The notes beneath the pieces were generated by a model. The model did no database searches. It was not told the DNA's origin and saw nothing but the letters and a program-made list of their open reading frames with translations. This document shows, in pieces, positions 39,701-49,700 of a stretch of DNA of 64,000 bases; the stretch's first letter is position 1, and every line of letters starts with the position of its first letter. The translations under genes and the position numbers were made by a program. The DNA is taken from NCBI RefSeq assembly GCF_016653465.1, contig NZ_NHSQ01000070.1, positions 49,751 through 113,750 of the forward strand, given 5' to 3'. Source of the DNA: Thiocystis minor. GTDB taxonomy: Bacteria; Pseudomonadota; Gammaproteobacteria; Chromatiales; Chromatiaceae.

Positions 39701-41227
39701 GTGCCAGGCTCGCGTGGAGACCGGAATCCGAGCGCCCTCCCGGGTCAACAAGGGTAGGGAGCAGGTGCCGCGATTGCCCGCTCGCAGCACGGCCAGATGC
39801 CCCTCGCACTCCTGACGCTGCTCTGCCGGGTGGAGCGCCATGATCGACAACCCCGCCAGTTCCTCGGCGCGGTACCCGAGCGTGCGTTCGACGGCCGGGT
39901 TGACATCGAGAATCCGGCCCTCGGACGTCATCACGAAGATCAGATCGTCCATGCTGTCGAAAAAGGCGTGGAAATTGACTTGCTCGCGTTCGAGCGCGCG
40001 GAAGCTGGCGTCCAGCGAGTCGGCGATCGCGGTCAGCGTGGTCGCCAATTGTTCCGTTTCGACGAAGAGGCTGGACGGCGGCGCGGTCCAGGACGCGCGG
40101 TCGCGGAGCGCCGCCGGCAGGGCGCCTGCGCTGGCGTTCAGACGCCCCAGCAGACGCGACAGATGACGGCTGCCGATCCCGGCGACGAGCAGGGCGATCA
40201 GCGTCAGGAGCGTCAGCGTCTGCATCGCCTCCATCACTGCTCGCTGGGAGCGCTCGATCAGCGAGGCCGCGCTGACCGAGACGATCAAGGCACCGCCGGC
40301 ATGGGGCAAGGCGAGTTCGTAATGCGCCTCGCGATAGCGTTTCATGCGCGAACCCTGTCCCGTCAGATGGTCGGGCAGGTGCAGACGCGTCACGCCATCG
40401 GTTGGCGTGACGTCGCTGGCTGGCGCCAGGCGGACTTGCGGCTCTTCATACTCCAGCAGATCCGCGCCGAACAGCCGACGTAAGGCATTCAGCTCGGGGG
40501 ATGTCGGAGTGGTGGCGAACTCGGCGGGCGGCATCGCGTCGAGTTCGCGTGCCACCAGGTGGGCGAAGAGATGAAGCCGCTGGCCGAACCGCGTCTCCAG
40601 CTCGGCGGTAAACAGCCGGTTGTCGGCGAAGGCGACCAGGAGCCCCGGCAGTAGGATGCCAGCCAGCAGGGTGGCAAAGTGAAAATCGGCGATCGGCACC
40701 CCGCCTCGCGGTTGGCGGACCAGCGCGACCAGCAGCAGAATCAAGCTCGCCAGGGCCGCGTTGAAAATGCCGTTGAGCGGTTGTTTTAAGGCGATCAGCA
40801 GGGTTTGCGACCCGTTCAAGCCGAGTCCGAGACGATAGAACCACAGCACCAGCGGCACGCCGACAAGCAGCCAGAACGCCGCGCTGGCGACGGCCAGCGG
40901 CGGCGCTGGCCGGCCGCGCCGCCGGGCCAGCGTGCGCAGCCCGCCGATGATCGCGATCTCGGCGACGAAGATGATCAGCGCATAGGGATGACCCCACAGC
41001 AACAGGGTGTAGGCTCCGCCTGCGGCGGCGACCAGCAGGGCGGGGATAAACCCGAGCCAGACCAGCGCCAGCAGCGCGGCCACGGAGCCAAACAGCAGAT
41101 CGACTCCGAAGAAGAACGAGAGCGGAAAGGCATTCACGACGGCCGCGACGGCCGCGAGCAGTGCCGTGAAGAGTGCGCGCCGCGCGGCGCTGACCGAGAC
41201 GTCAGGTCCAGGATGGTGGGCGGTCAT
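36764..41227 (-). CDS. Large membrane multi-PAS/GAF hybrid histidine kinase
   Basis: A roughly 1487-residue sensor kinase. Residues 15-240 hold about six membrane helices of a MASE-like sensor, then an extracytoplasmic loop and a further helix near 335-360. PAS domains follow (about 415-540 and 545-670), a GAF domain (about 675-830; DRAFCCLIDERTDTL), and two more PAS (about 845-1085). The dimerisation motif is HLASGIAHDFNNLLGVI, the NtrB-like class. HATPase boxes are NLVLNARDAMPDGG and DTGHGMRPETLERIFEPLF. A C-terminal REC carries LVLSDIAMPVLDGI. The ATG at 41227 follows GGAGGATCTTG. A palindromic repeat element lies just upstream. Confidence 0.93.
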   Translation of the reverse strand: MTAHHPGPDVSVSAARRALFTALLAAVAAVVNAFPLSFFFGVDLLFGSVAALLALVWLGFIPALLVAAAGGAYTLLLWGHPYALIIFVAEIAIIGGLRTLARRRGRPAPPLAVASAAFWLLVGVPLVLWFYRLGLGLNGSQTLLIALKQPLNGIFNAALASLILLLVALVRQPRGGVPIADFHFATLLAGILLPGLLVAFADNRLFTAELETRFGQRLHLFAHLVARELDAMPPAEFATTPTSPELNALRRLFGADLLEYEEPQVRLAPASDVTPTDGVTRLHLPDHLTGQGSRMKRYREAHYELALPHAGGALIVSVSAASLIERSQRAVMEAMQTLTLLTLIALLVAGIGSRHLSRLLGRLNASAGALPAALRDRASWTAPPSSLFVETEQLATTLTAIADSLDASFRALEREQVNFHAFFDSMDDLIFVMTSEGRILDVNPAVERTLGYRAEELAGLSIMALHPAEQRQECEGHLAVLRAGNRGTCSLPLLTREGARIPVSTRAWHGQWNGQDCLFGIGKDLTDEMAVRDELRAERDLFSVGPVFTIVWGASESWPVRQVSSNVADILGYTPAEMMDAAFQYAALIHPDDLEQVVAEIVGHIDAQGDVFEQSYRLKLRAGEYRWFYDFTKLVRDEQGEIVEIRGYLFDQNERKDAEIQLKRRVSLDHLLVDLAGELVNLPPSGLDAFIERSLGRLGRHLDRAFCCLIDERTDTLSKTHEWTAAGVSPRRAHGQRAPLAGFPIMLQQLRANEPVSLQNVSELSVDWADECARLASPETCSLLLMPMIHANRLLGFVGLEAVRLPHRWSSNKREFLRLYSNLLVGALLRERNDRALCESLAHYDRLAEQTRSFAWEVDAQGLYTYVSPLAEPVLGWRPGELVGTRHFYDLAPAAERATLKRQGLDAFARHALLSDFVNVAEHRDGRRIWLVTHGQPFFDADGALLGYRGSDQDITERQETLARLAASEQRLRTVFDHAPIGIAIPDRERRFVYVNYAYARLLGRDRAELIGQPIDPMIHEDDRAETDRLFTELMSGQRDSYRMNRRYRRPNGEIVWGDLRVMLMPVAEGEPPLPVGMVEDITERMAVQADNQRLQRELESARERETIGHLASGIAHDFNNLLGVIDANLYYLSDSLSGEGADPEIAEILGETQSALGHAKIITAGMLSLSRAGGIPRERVALSQVFEELTAILRQLLPSILDVRIWTEDGLFASSNGAFLQAALLNLVLNARDAMPDGGQLSLEACRVNAAPALPQRLGEALSGAHLEIRVSDTGHGMRPETLERIFEPLFSTKAKQRGHGLGLFMVQEFVTRTGAALAVASRLGEGSEFRLWLPIDASAPAAPLELNHRPPMISVGAMPRILLVEDDPRVREAVGRLLTANGIRFAAAEHGAAGLERLRQEPDFDLVLSDIAMPVLDGIDLFRTLARERPDLPVILMTGQDLKPHRLDTDERRPLILPKPLDPDRLMRVIGEVFRDHSAAARDAA

Positions 41228-41270
41228 CAAGATCCTCCGTGAGAAAACCTAAACCGTGTCCGGCACGGAA

Positions 41271-41510
<240 letters not shown>

Positions 41511-41658
41511 TTTATCCGCCGCCCCATGTGCCCGCCGCGCCCGGAAAACCTTCCGACTCTCCGCGTGAAACATGGAACGTATCCATCAACTGTTTCCCGA
41601 CTTGAGCGGTACTGTCCGGTCGACATCGGGACGTAGAAAATGGACAGTTGCTAAGCGC

Positions 41659-42885
41659 TCAAGCCTCAAGAGCGCACGCGTCGAAGGGATCGGTGGCATC
41701 AGCGCTCAAGCGCGACGCCGCGACCATCCGCTCGATCGCCGCCAACTCGCCGGGCCGCCCGAACAGATAACCTTGGGCGAATTCCAGCCCGGCGCTGAAC
41801 AGCAAGTCGCGCTGGGCCTCGGTCTCGACGCCCTCGGCGATCATCTTCAGGCCAAGACGCTGACCGAGCCCAATGATCGCCAGCAGGACGGTCATGGCCT
41901 TCATGGAGTCGAACATCTCCGACACGAAGCTGGTATCGATTTTCAGGGTATGGACGGGAAACTCCGCGAGGTCGCGCAGGGAAGCGTAACCGGTGCCAAA
42001 ATCGTCGATCGCCAGCGACGCGCCCAGCAGTTGAATCTGGGCGCCGGCGGTCTGTAACAAGCGCCGGTCGTGACAGACCTCGGTTTCAGTCACCTCCACG
42101 ATGACGCGACAGCAGTCCTTCAGTTCGGTCACGAGCGGTTGCAGCAGGTCGTTGACCTCATTCCGTTCAAGGGTGACCCGCGACAGGTTCACCGCGAGAA
42201 AGTTGAGATCCAACGGCCGCAGCCGCTCCTTGAGGGCGATCACCCGACGCAAGAGCGCCTTCGTCATCGGCGTCATCAGACCGGTTGCTTCGGCCAGCGG
42301 GATGAAGTCGACGGCGTTCATCAGGGAACCGTCCGCCAGGCGCAGCCGCGCCAGCACCTCAACCCCGCAGGGACGCCCATCCAGTAAGGAGACGATGGGT
42401 TGAAAGGCCGGCTCCACGCCGCCGGCATCGATGCGCTCGGCCAGCATGGCGGCATCCAGCCGGATGCGCGAGGCGTCGGCCGCACCTGGGCTGGCGCTCG
42501 GAAGTCTGTGCGGCGGACCGACTGGCGGCGGATCGAGCAATGGCATCAGATCGCTCGCCAGCAACGCTTTGGAGACCAGGCCGCGGATTTCAACGCCGCG
42601 CGACTTCGCGATCCGCTGCGCGGTGTCGAGCAGATCGTCGCCGTATCCCGACAGGAACACGACCGGCAGCGGGATCTGTTCATCGGCCAGCCAGTCGATC
42701 ACATCGAGACCGCTCTCCTGTCCCAATCCGAGATCGAGCAACAAGAGGTCCGGCGCATTGGCGGCCACGGCGGTCTTGCACGCCTTGATCGATGCGCAGA
42801 ACTCGAAGCCATGTCCCTGGCGCTGAACCAACCGTCGCAACGTAGATTCCATGCGAGGCTCGTCATCGAGATACAGAATATTCAT
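41659..42885 (-). CDS. Receiver-EAL c-di-GMP phosphodiesterase
   Basis: A 408-residue response regulator with an EAL output. The receiver has LYLDDEP at the start and phosphoacceptor D51 in LLLLDLGLGQESG. The EAL domain (about 160-400) keeps the catalytic residues: GVEVLARLR (the EAL position, here EVL), AVNLSRVTL, VTETEVC, AIDDFGTGYASL, LKIDTSFV, and MIAEGVETEAQ. It is therefore probably an active phosphodiesterase controlled by phosphorylation, like VieA or RocR. The start at 42885 gives the receiver N-terminus behind GGAG; the longer upstream frame has no family match. Confidence 0.93.
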   Translation of the reverse strand: MNILYLDDEPRMESTLRRLVQRQGHGFEFCASIKACKTAVAANAPDLLLLDLGLGQESGLDVIDWLADEQIPLPVVFLSGYGDDLLDTAQRIAKSRGVEIRGLVSKALLASDLMPLLDPPPVGPPHRLPSASPGAADASRIRLDAAMLAERIDAGGVEPAFQPIVSLLDGRPCGVEVLARLRLADGSLMNAVDFIPLAEATGLMTPMTKALLRRVIALKERLRPLDLNFLAVNLSRVTLERNEVNDLLQPLVTELKDCCRVIVEVTETEVCHDRRLLQTAGAQIQLLGASLAIDDFGTGYASLRDLAEFPVHTLKIDTSFVSEMFDSMKAMTVLLAIIGLGQRLGLKMIAEGVETEAQRDLLFSAGLEFAQGYLFGRPGELAAIERMVAASRLSADATDPFDACALEA

Positions 42886-43149
42886 GCAGATCCATCTCCG
42901 AAAAAATCGTTGGCAAGTGTAAAGATCAAACGAAATCGGGGCACCGGCGCGGTCGATCCGCATCAAGACCCGCTTGAATCGCGAACTCAATGACTCCGAC
43001 CGGCGGGGGGCAGCCTTCTCGGAGCGTATTAAGTCTGTCTGATGGCGACAAAGGCAAGTAAAGGTTTGTAAAGGGTCTTGAAAGCGTGAAATCGGTTCCG
43101 GATACGCGCCTTCACGTCGCCTCCCGGGAGCGGGCAACCCGGGGGCGCG
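42886..43149. other. Intergenic region between OmpR-type regulator and EAL gene
   Basis: 264 bp with no gene. It contains the 10-bp-phased AAAGG tract described separately. Confidence 0.6.
43048..43085. promoter_or_regulatory. Phased AAAGG direct repeats, candidate operator
   Basis: AAAGG occurs at 43050, 43060 and 43070, exactly 10 bp apart, with a fourth AAAG at 43081. The core is GTAAAGGTTTGTAAAGGG. Direct half-sites one helical turn apart are the normal target form for OmpR/PhoB-family dimers. It lies about 165 bp upstream of the receiver-EAL start and just after the gene for an OmpR-type regulator. Confidence 0.55.
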
Positions 43150-43851
43150 TCACGAAATCGAGGGTTGGGGCTCGACGGTCAGCCGGTAACCGTGACCCCG
43201 AATCGGCAGGATGATCAGCTCCTGATAGTTCGCCTCCCGCAACTTGCGCCGGATGCGCCCGATATGGACATCGACCGAACGATCGTCGGGGCTCCAATCG
43301 GCTCCCCGCCGGAGATTGGCGCGGCTGATCGAGCACCCCGTATGGCGGATCAACTCGGCCAGGATGAGGGTCTCGGTTTCGGTTAGAACGACGTCTTCGC
43401 CGCCCTCGCGGCAGAGCCGGCGTGTCCGTGAATCCAGTGTCGCCGATCCGGCCCGCAAACGGCCATCGGACTTCACGGCCTGACCGCGACGGCGCAGCAC
43501 CGCCCGAACGCGCGCGCGCAGCTCGGCGAGCGCCACGGGCTTGATGAGATAGTCGTCGGCACCCGCATCGAGTCCCTCGACGCGATCCCGCAGATCGGCG
43601 CGTCCGCTGACGATGATCAGCCCAACCGCGGTCGTCGCGGCCAGTTCGCGGGCGAGATCCATCCCGTCCTCGGCGCCCAGATTGAGATCGAGCAGCACCA
43701 GATCCGCGCCTTCCGAGCGATACTGGAGACGCAAGTCGGCCCCACAGATGGCGACGGCGACCTGGTAACCATCGGCTTCCAGACAGCGCCGCATGATGCT
43801 GGCCGGGAGCGGATCGTCTTCGACGATAATGATTTTGATTGATGACGGCAC
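43150..43851 (-). CDS. OmpR/PhoB-family response regulator
   Basis: A 233-residue regulator with receiver (IIIVEDDPLPASIM; phosphoacceptor D55 in LVLLDLNLGAEDG; Lys in DDYLIKPVALAELRARV) and C-terminal winged-helix domain (LTETETLILAELIRHTGCSISRANL, then RSVDVHIGRIRRKLREANY). Translation seems to begin at GTG 43851; no ATG is placed correctly. No cognate orthodox kinase is adjacent, so it may be fed by one of the hybrid kinases. It is divergent from rpoH across a 440-bp gap, and lies upstream of the EAL gene on the same strand. Confidence 0.92.
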   Translation of the reverse strand: MPSSIKIIIVEDDPLPASIMRRCLEADGYQVAVAICGADLRLQYRSEGADLVLLDLNLGAEDGMDLARELAATTAVGLIIVSGRADLRDRVEGLDAGADDYLIKPVALAELRARVRAVLRRRGQAVKSDGRLRAGSATLDSRTRRLCREGGEDVVLTETETLILAELIRHTGCSISRANLRRGADWSPDDRSVDVHIGRIRRKLREANYQELIILPIRGHGYRLTVEPQPSIS

Positions 43852-44295
43852 AGTTTAGTCGCATTAAGGCGTCAACGACGCTTCATCATTATCCTGATCC
43901 ACATTCCTTCATCGTATCGAATGTTTGCTGAGCCAGTTTCGCGGAGCCGTGGCGCAGGCAATGCGCCGTTCGGCCTTCCTCGGTTTGTCTATCCAGGGGC
44001 AGCCTGCCGGATCGATGATCGAAGCCGACACGCCTTCGGCGAGTTCGCGCGCACGCCGGGCGATACCCCGTAAAAGACAAAAAAACAAATTTATATTCAT
44101 AACCGGTACCTATGATGACCATCGGAACATACGATGCTCGCTGTCCTGCGGCTGTATTGTGCAAAGTCGCTGTTTTAACCTAGAGTCGATGAAACTTTTG
44201 TCGCGATTCAATCTCGAAAACCACGTCGGAAGTGCTGGCTTAAACCTGACTTTATTGGTAGGCTTAATTTAAAGAGACAACTCAGGTATTGGAAC
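43852..44295. other. Long intergenic region upstream of rpoH
   Basis: About 440 bp. A minus-strand frame 43909-44100 could encode 63 residues (MNINLFFCLLRGIARRAREL and onward), but it has only a weak ribosome site and no family match. The part near rpoH is AT-rich (TTTATTGGTAGGCTTAATTTAAAG) and probably holds its promoters and leader. I cannot place sigma-factor boxes with confidence. Confidence 0.4.
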
Positions 44296-45135
44296 ATGGC
44301 TAAAGATTTCTCACTGATGCCGACAGGCACGATCGAGTCCTATATCAGCAGCGCGTATCAGATTCCGGTCCTGACCCCGGAAGAGGAAAAGTCTCTGGCG
44401 ATTCAGTTGCGCGACCATGGCGATCTGGCGGCTGCACGCCGGCTGGTGACCTCCCACTTGAGATTCGTGATCCGCATTGCACGCGGCTATCTTGGCTATG
44501 GTCTCCCGCTGCCGGATCTCATTCAGGAAGGAACTGTGGGACTGATCAAGGCTGTGCGTCGCTTCGAGCCGGACATGGGCGTTCGCCTGGTTTCATTTGC
44601 CGTGCACTGGATTCGCGCCGAGATTCATGAGTACATATTGCGTAACTGGCGCATCGTGAAGGTCGCCACCACCAAGGCCCAGCGGAAGCTGTTTTTCAAT
44701 CTGCGCAGCTCCAAAAAACGTCTTGGATGGTTTACCAAACAGGAAGTCGAAGACGTAGCGGCGGATCTCGGCGTCAAACCGGAGACCGTTCTCCAAATGG
44801 AATCGCGTCTGTCCAATCAGGATCTGTCGTTCGACGGATTAGAGGACGACGACGATGACTCCCCCACCGCGCCGTCGACCTACCTGCCCGATACGCGCAT
44901 GGAACCGGCGAAAATGCTGGAGATTGAAGATACCGATCGCAATCAGCGTGAGCGACTCTATGCCGCGCTTCAGGGTCTTGACGAGCGCAGCAAAATCATT
45001 CTTCACGAACGCTGGTTGTCGGAAAAGAAGCAGACGCTTCACGAACTGGCCGAACAGTTCGGCGTCTCCGCCGAACGGATTCGACAGATCGAGAAAAACG
45101 CAATGAAAAAGATGCGCCTGCAACTCGAGGTTTAG
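44296..45135 (+). CDS. rpoH: Heat-shock sigma factor RpoH (sigma-32)
   Basis: A 279-residue group 3 sigma factor that directs transcription of heat-shock genes. Region 1.2/2 shows [27 protein letters not shown] and [20 protein letters not shown]. The RpoH box is present as [11 protein letters not shown], which distinguishes it from RpoS and RpoD. Region 4 has [27 protein letters not shown]. The gene is full length and monocistronic. An AT-rich leader lies upstream; a thermosensor fold there would be normal for the gene but I cannot show one by eye. Confidence 0.97.
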   Translation: MAKDFSLMPTGTIESYISSAYQIPVLTPEEEKSLAIQLRDHGDLAAARRLVTSHLRFVIRIARGYLGYGLPLPDLIQEGTVGLIKAVRRFEPDMGVRLVSFAVHWIRAEIHEYILRNWRIVKVATTKAQRKLFFNLRSSKKRLGWFTKQEVEDVAADLGVKPETVLQMESRLSNQDLSFDGLEDDDDDSPTAPSTYLPDTRMEPAKMLEIEDTDRNQRERLYAALQGLDERSKIILHERWLSEKKQTLHELAEQFGVSAERIRQIEKNAMKKMRLQLEV

Positions 45136-45241
45136 AGCGATAGCGTTCGCCAGAGAGGCCATTTTTACCTGATCATCGATTCGACCGACAGCATCGTTGA
45201 GATTGCTTCGGCACATTTGCACGGATAGAAGCAGACACGAG

Positions 45242-46471
45242 ATGAGCGAAATCGTCCTGATCAATGTCACGGGCGAGGATCGGCCGGGCATTACCGCGGC
45301 TTTGACCGAGATCCTCGCCCGTTATTCTGTTCCCATCCTCGATATCGGCCAGTCGACCATCCACAATGCCCTCACGCTGGGATTACTCATTGAGCTTCCG
45401 CGTGATGGTGCCGCCTGTCCGGTCTTCAAGGATCTGCTCTTTCGTGCCCATGGCATGGGGCTCGATATTCGTTTTACCCCTATCGATGCCGATGACTATG
45501 AAGGATGGGTGCATGAACAGGGCCGGCCACGGCACATTCTCACACTGCTCGGTCGTGAAATCGACGCCGAACACATTGCGCAAGTTTCGGCGGTCGTCGC
45601 CGAACGGGGCCTGAATGTCGACCGAATCGTGAGACTCACCGGACGCATCTCGCGACGCGATCGGCACCCGCATCCGCTGGCGTCGGTCGAACTCTCGGTG
45701 CGGGGCGCCGTCGATGATCTCTCCGATCTGCATCGTGCCCTTCTGGCACTGGGCCAGGTGATGGATGTCGACGTGTCGGTTCAGGAAGACGACATCTTCC
45801 GACGGAATCGTCGTCTCGTCTGTTTCGATATGGATTCGACTCTGATCCAGACCGAGGTGATCGACGAACTGGCCGCCGTGGCCGGCGTTGGCTCCGAGGT
45901 GGCGGCCATCACCGAGGCAGCCATGCGCGGCGAACTGGACTTTCAGGAGAGCTTCCGCCGTCGCATGGCCCTGCTCAAGGGGCTGGACGAATCCGTGCTG
46001 GCCGGGATCGCCGATCGGCTTCCGATCACCGATGGCGCGGATCGTCTGATCGCGACCCTCAAGCGCCTGGGTTATAAAATCGCCATTCTGTCCGGTGGCT
46101 TTACCTATTTCGCCGAGCATCTGCAACGCCGCTTCGGGATCGACGATGTCTTCGCCAATCGTTTGGAATTTCGCGACGGCAAGTTGACTGGCGAGGTTTC
46201 GGGCGAGATTATCGATGGCGCGCGCAAGGCTGACCTGTTGCGCGAGATCGCCGCCCGCGAGGGAATTCGCCTGGAGCAGGTCATCGCCGTCGGCGATGGC
46301 GCGAACGACTTGCCGATGCTTTCCATCGCCGGACTCGGCATCGCCTTCCATGCCAAACCCGTCGTCACTCGACAGGCCAGGCACTCCATCGCCACGGTCG
46401 GGCTCGATGGCATCCTCTATCTGCTCGGCATGCGCGATCGGGATGTGGCGATGCTGGTTGAAACCCGATAG
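45242..46471 (+). CDS. serB: Phosphoserine phosphatase SerB
   Basis: Last step of serine synthesis. The 409-residue protein has two N-terminal ACT-like regulatory domains (VLINVTGEDRPGITAALTEIL, then ILTLLGREIDAEHIAQVSAVV) and a C-terminal HAD phosphatase. HAD motifs: VCFDMDSTLIQTEVIDELA (nucleophile Asp), AILSGGFTYFAEHL, and AVGDGANDLPMLSIAGLGIAFHAKP. Start chosen at ATG 45242 because the ACT domain begins there; the upstream extension to 45197 is not conserved. Followed by a cytochrome peroxidase remnant. Confidence 0.96.
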   Translation: MSEIVLINVTGEDRPGITAALTEILARYSVPILDIGQSTIHNALTLGLLIELPRDGAACPVFKDLLFRAHGMGLDIRFTPIDADDYEGWVHEQGRPRHILTLLGREIDAEHIAQVSAVVAERGLNVDRIVRLTGRISRRDRHPHPLASVELSVRGAVDDLSDLHRALLALGQVMDVDVSVQEDDIFRRNRRLVCFDMDSTLIQTEVIDELAAVAGVGSEVAAITEAAMRGELDFQESFRRRMALLKGLDESVLAGIADRLPITDGADRLIATLKRLGYKIAILSGGFTYFAEHLQRRFGIDDVFANRLEFRDGKLTGEVSGEIIDGARKADLLREIAAREGIRLEQVIAVGDGANDLPMLSIAGLGIAFHAKPVVTRQARHSIATVGLDGILYLLGMRDRDVAMLVETR

Positions 46472-46532
46472 GGACTGATCGGCTCTCAACTCCTCGCAGG
46501 CGTTCCTAAGGGACGCTTGCGGGTCACCAATT

Positions 46533-46709
46533 CGGCCTCTGACGAAGACGTTTTCCGTGCTGCGCAACATCGCGCCGGCCGCGCCCTATTTCCATTCCGG
46601 GCAGATTTGGGATATCAAGCTGTCGACCTTTGTCATGCACCGATCATCGGACAGGATCGCCGGGAATCGGTATAGTCCGTCCCTCGCCACTCCCCCTATC
46701 GACCGATGA
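46533..46709 (+). pseudogene. Di-haem cytochrome c peroxidase C-terminal remnant
   Basis: A plus-strand frame reads LTKTFSVLRNIAPAAPYFHS, then GQIWDIKLSTFVM, and stops at 46709. It matches the conserved FKxPxLRNxAxTAPYFHSG segment near the C-terminus of MauG/CcpA-type peroxidases. The two CxxCH haem sites and the rest of the gene are gone, and there is no start. The rest of the 46472-46715 gap holds nothing I recognise except an imperfect hairpin after serB. Confidence 0.7.
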
Positions 46710-46715
46710 TTTCCA

Positions 46716-49700
46716 ATGTCAAGCTCCATCATACGATCTCGTCGTTTTGGTCTTCAGTGGCGATTGATGCTCGTGTTTGTTGCAATCGCGCTATTCGTCT
46801 CCGCGCTGACTTCACTGGTTCTCTTTCAGACCGTGCGCGATCAAGCGATGTCGGATCTGCGCCAACGCTTGGGCGATATCGTCGGTGTCGCCGCCGCGAG
46901 TCTGGATGCGGATCTGCATGTCCGCGTCACCCCGGAGGCGGGAATGGATTCCGATGACTTTCGGCGCATGAAGCGCGCCCTGCAAGCGATCCGCGATGGG
47001 GCTTCGGATCTCCAATACGTCTACTCGCTGAGGCATGACCCGGACAGCGCTATCCGTTTCGTGGTCGATGCCGAGGACGATCCGGCCGACATGGTGGATT
47101 TGGGAACCCTCTATGACGATGCCAGCGAGTTGCTGCGCCGCAACATCGCGACCCTGGAAGATACGCTGGTCGAAAGCGAGGTCTATACGGATCGGTGGGG
47201 AACCTGGCTGTCCGGTTACGCCCCCATCCGCACCGCGGATGGGAGCCGGGTTGGGGTATTGGGCGCCGACATCTCCGTGGCTACCCTGAAGTCTTACGAA
47301 CGCCGCGTACTCGGAATCGCCTTGGCCGTGTTCGCCGGCACGCTTCCCCTGATTCTTCTCGGGGGTTGGTGGATGGGACGCATGATCGCCCGGCCCATCG
47401 TCGCCCTGAACCGGGGGGCGCTGCGGATTGCCGAGGGTGACTTGGACGTCCGTCTCAACATCCAGCGCGGCGACGAGATCGGCATCCTGGGACAGTCCTT
47501 TGACCGCATGGCCTCCGAACTGGCCGCGGCGCGGCGACGCCTTGAGGAAGTCGTGGCCAAGTACCGAGCTATCTTTGACAATGCCGCCGAAGGGATCTTT
47601 CAGAACACCCCGGATGGACAGTTCGTCACCGCCAATCGCGCCATGCTGGATATGCTGGGCTACGCAGATCTGGAGCAACTCCGCGCCAGGGTTCAGGATC
47701 TCGGTTGGCAGGTCTATGTCAATCCGGCGGATCGTCAGACCATGCTCGCACTGGTGCGCGAGAACGGGTCGGTCGATGCGTTCGAGGCGGAATTCCGGCG
47801 CGCCAACGGCTCTACCTTCTGGGCCGAAATCTCGCTGCGACGGGTCCGGCAGGGTGCCGGTCCAGACCTGCTGGAGGGCATGATGCTGGATCTCACGGAG
47901 CGCCGCCGCCGCCAGCAGGCCGAGCGCGAACGCGAGAGCGCCCGCGCCGCCAACGAGGCCAAGAGCGGCTTCCTGGCCAATATGAGCCATGAGATCCGCA
48001 CCCCCTTGAATGCCGTCATGGGCCTGACCGATTTGCTGCTGCGCACCCAACTCGACGAGCGTCAGCGCGACTATCTGTCCAAAGTCAAGGTCTCTGCCCG
48101 GTCGCTACTGGCGGTCATCAACGACATTCTGGATTTTTCCAAGATCGAGGCCGGGCGGCTGGAACTGGAGCGCACCGCCTTTTCGCTCGATGAAGTGCTG
48201 GCGAATTTGACTGAGATGTTCGCCTATCGCGCCCACGAGCGCGACATCGAATTGATCGTGTCGGCCGCCGAGTCGGTGCCGCGCGCGCTGGTTGGCGATC
48301 CCACCCGCCTGGGCCAGATCCTGATGAACCTGACCGGCAACGCGATCAAGTTCACCGAGCGGGGCGAGGTAGCGGTGACCGTCACGCGGATCGAGCCGCC
48401 GCCGACCGCCCTGAACCCCGATCAGGTCATGCTATGTTTCAGTGTGCGGGATACGGGGGCCGGCATTCCCGAGGACCGTCTGGCGGCTATTTTCCAGTCG
48501 TTCTCCCAGGCCGACGGTTCGATCACGCGACTCCATGGCGGAACAGGGTTGGGGCTGGCCATCGCCCGCCAACTTGCCGAATTGATGGGCGGCGACATCC
48601 GAGTCGAGAGCCAAGTCGGGAAGGGGAGTTGCTTCAGGGCCACCGTCGCGCTGAGTCGTCAGCTCGAAACGGACGAGCAGCGTCCAGTCACGCCCATCGA
48701 TCTACGCGGTCTCCGGGTGCTGGTCGTGGAAGACAACGCGACCTCGCGCGACATTCTGGTCAGTCAGATCCAATCCTTCCAGATGGCGGCGACGGGCGTG
48801 GCCTCGGGCGAGGAAGCGCTGGAGCGCCTGTCCGCTCCGGACCAGATCTTCGATCTGGTGCTGATGGATTGGAAGATGCCCGGCCTGAACGGGCTGGAGA
48901 CGACCCGGCGGATCCGCGCCGACCTTAAGCTCGACAAGACCCCGGTGATCTGCATGATCTCTGGCTATGCACGGGAAGACCTGATGCAGCCCATGGAACG
49001 CGCCGCGCTGGATGCCTTTCTGCATAAGCCGGTCAATCAGTCTTTCCTGTTCGATACCATCATGGGCCTGTTCGGGCATCAGGATGCCGCCATTGCCGGC
49101 AACCTGATGCGCCCGACCGCCGACACCCTCGACACGCCGCCGGATTTCACCGGACAACGGGTGCTGCTGGTCGAGGATATCGAGATCAATCGACTGGTCG
49201 CGATGGAATGGCTGGCGTCGGTCGGGCTGGAGGTCGACATCGCCGAGAATGGCGCGGAGGCGATCGAACGGCTCGACCCCGCCCATCACGCGGCCGTGCT
49301 GATGGATCTTCAGATGCCGGTCATGGACGGTCTGGAGGCGACCCGGCGCATCCGTGCCCGACCCGAGCAGGCGGCGGTGCCCATCATCGCCATGACCGCC
49401 CACGCGCTCAAGGGCGATCTGGAGCGCTGTCTGGCGGCGGGCATGAACGATTACGTTGCCAAGCCCGTGGACCCGGCGCGTTTGTTTGCCGCTCTGGCCC
49501 GCTGGATCGAACCGGCGTCTGGTGCCCCTGCCCAGGGTTCAGCCGAACCGGACGCCCCGGAGGCGACAGCGGAGCCGCTGGCCGGACTGTCGCTGCCCGG
49601 CATCGATCTCGCCGACGGTCTGGCGCGCGCGAATCGCAACGCCGCGCTCTATCAGAAAATGCTACGCGGGTTCAACCGATCCTGGGCCGATGCCACGCGC

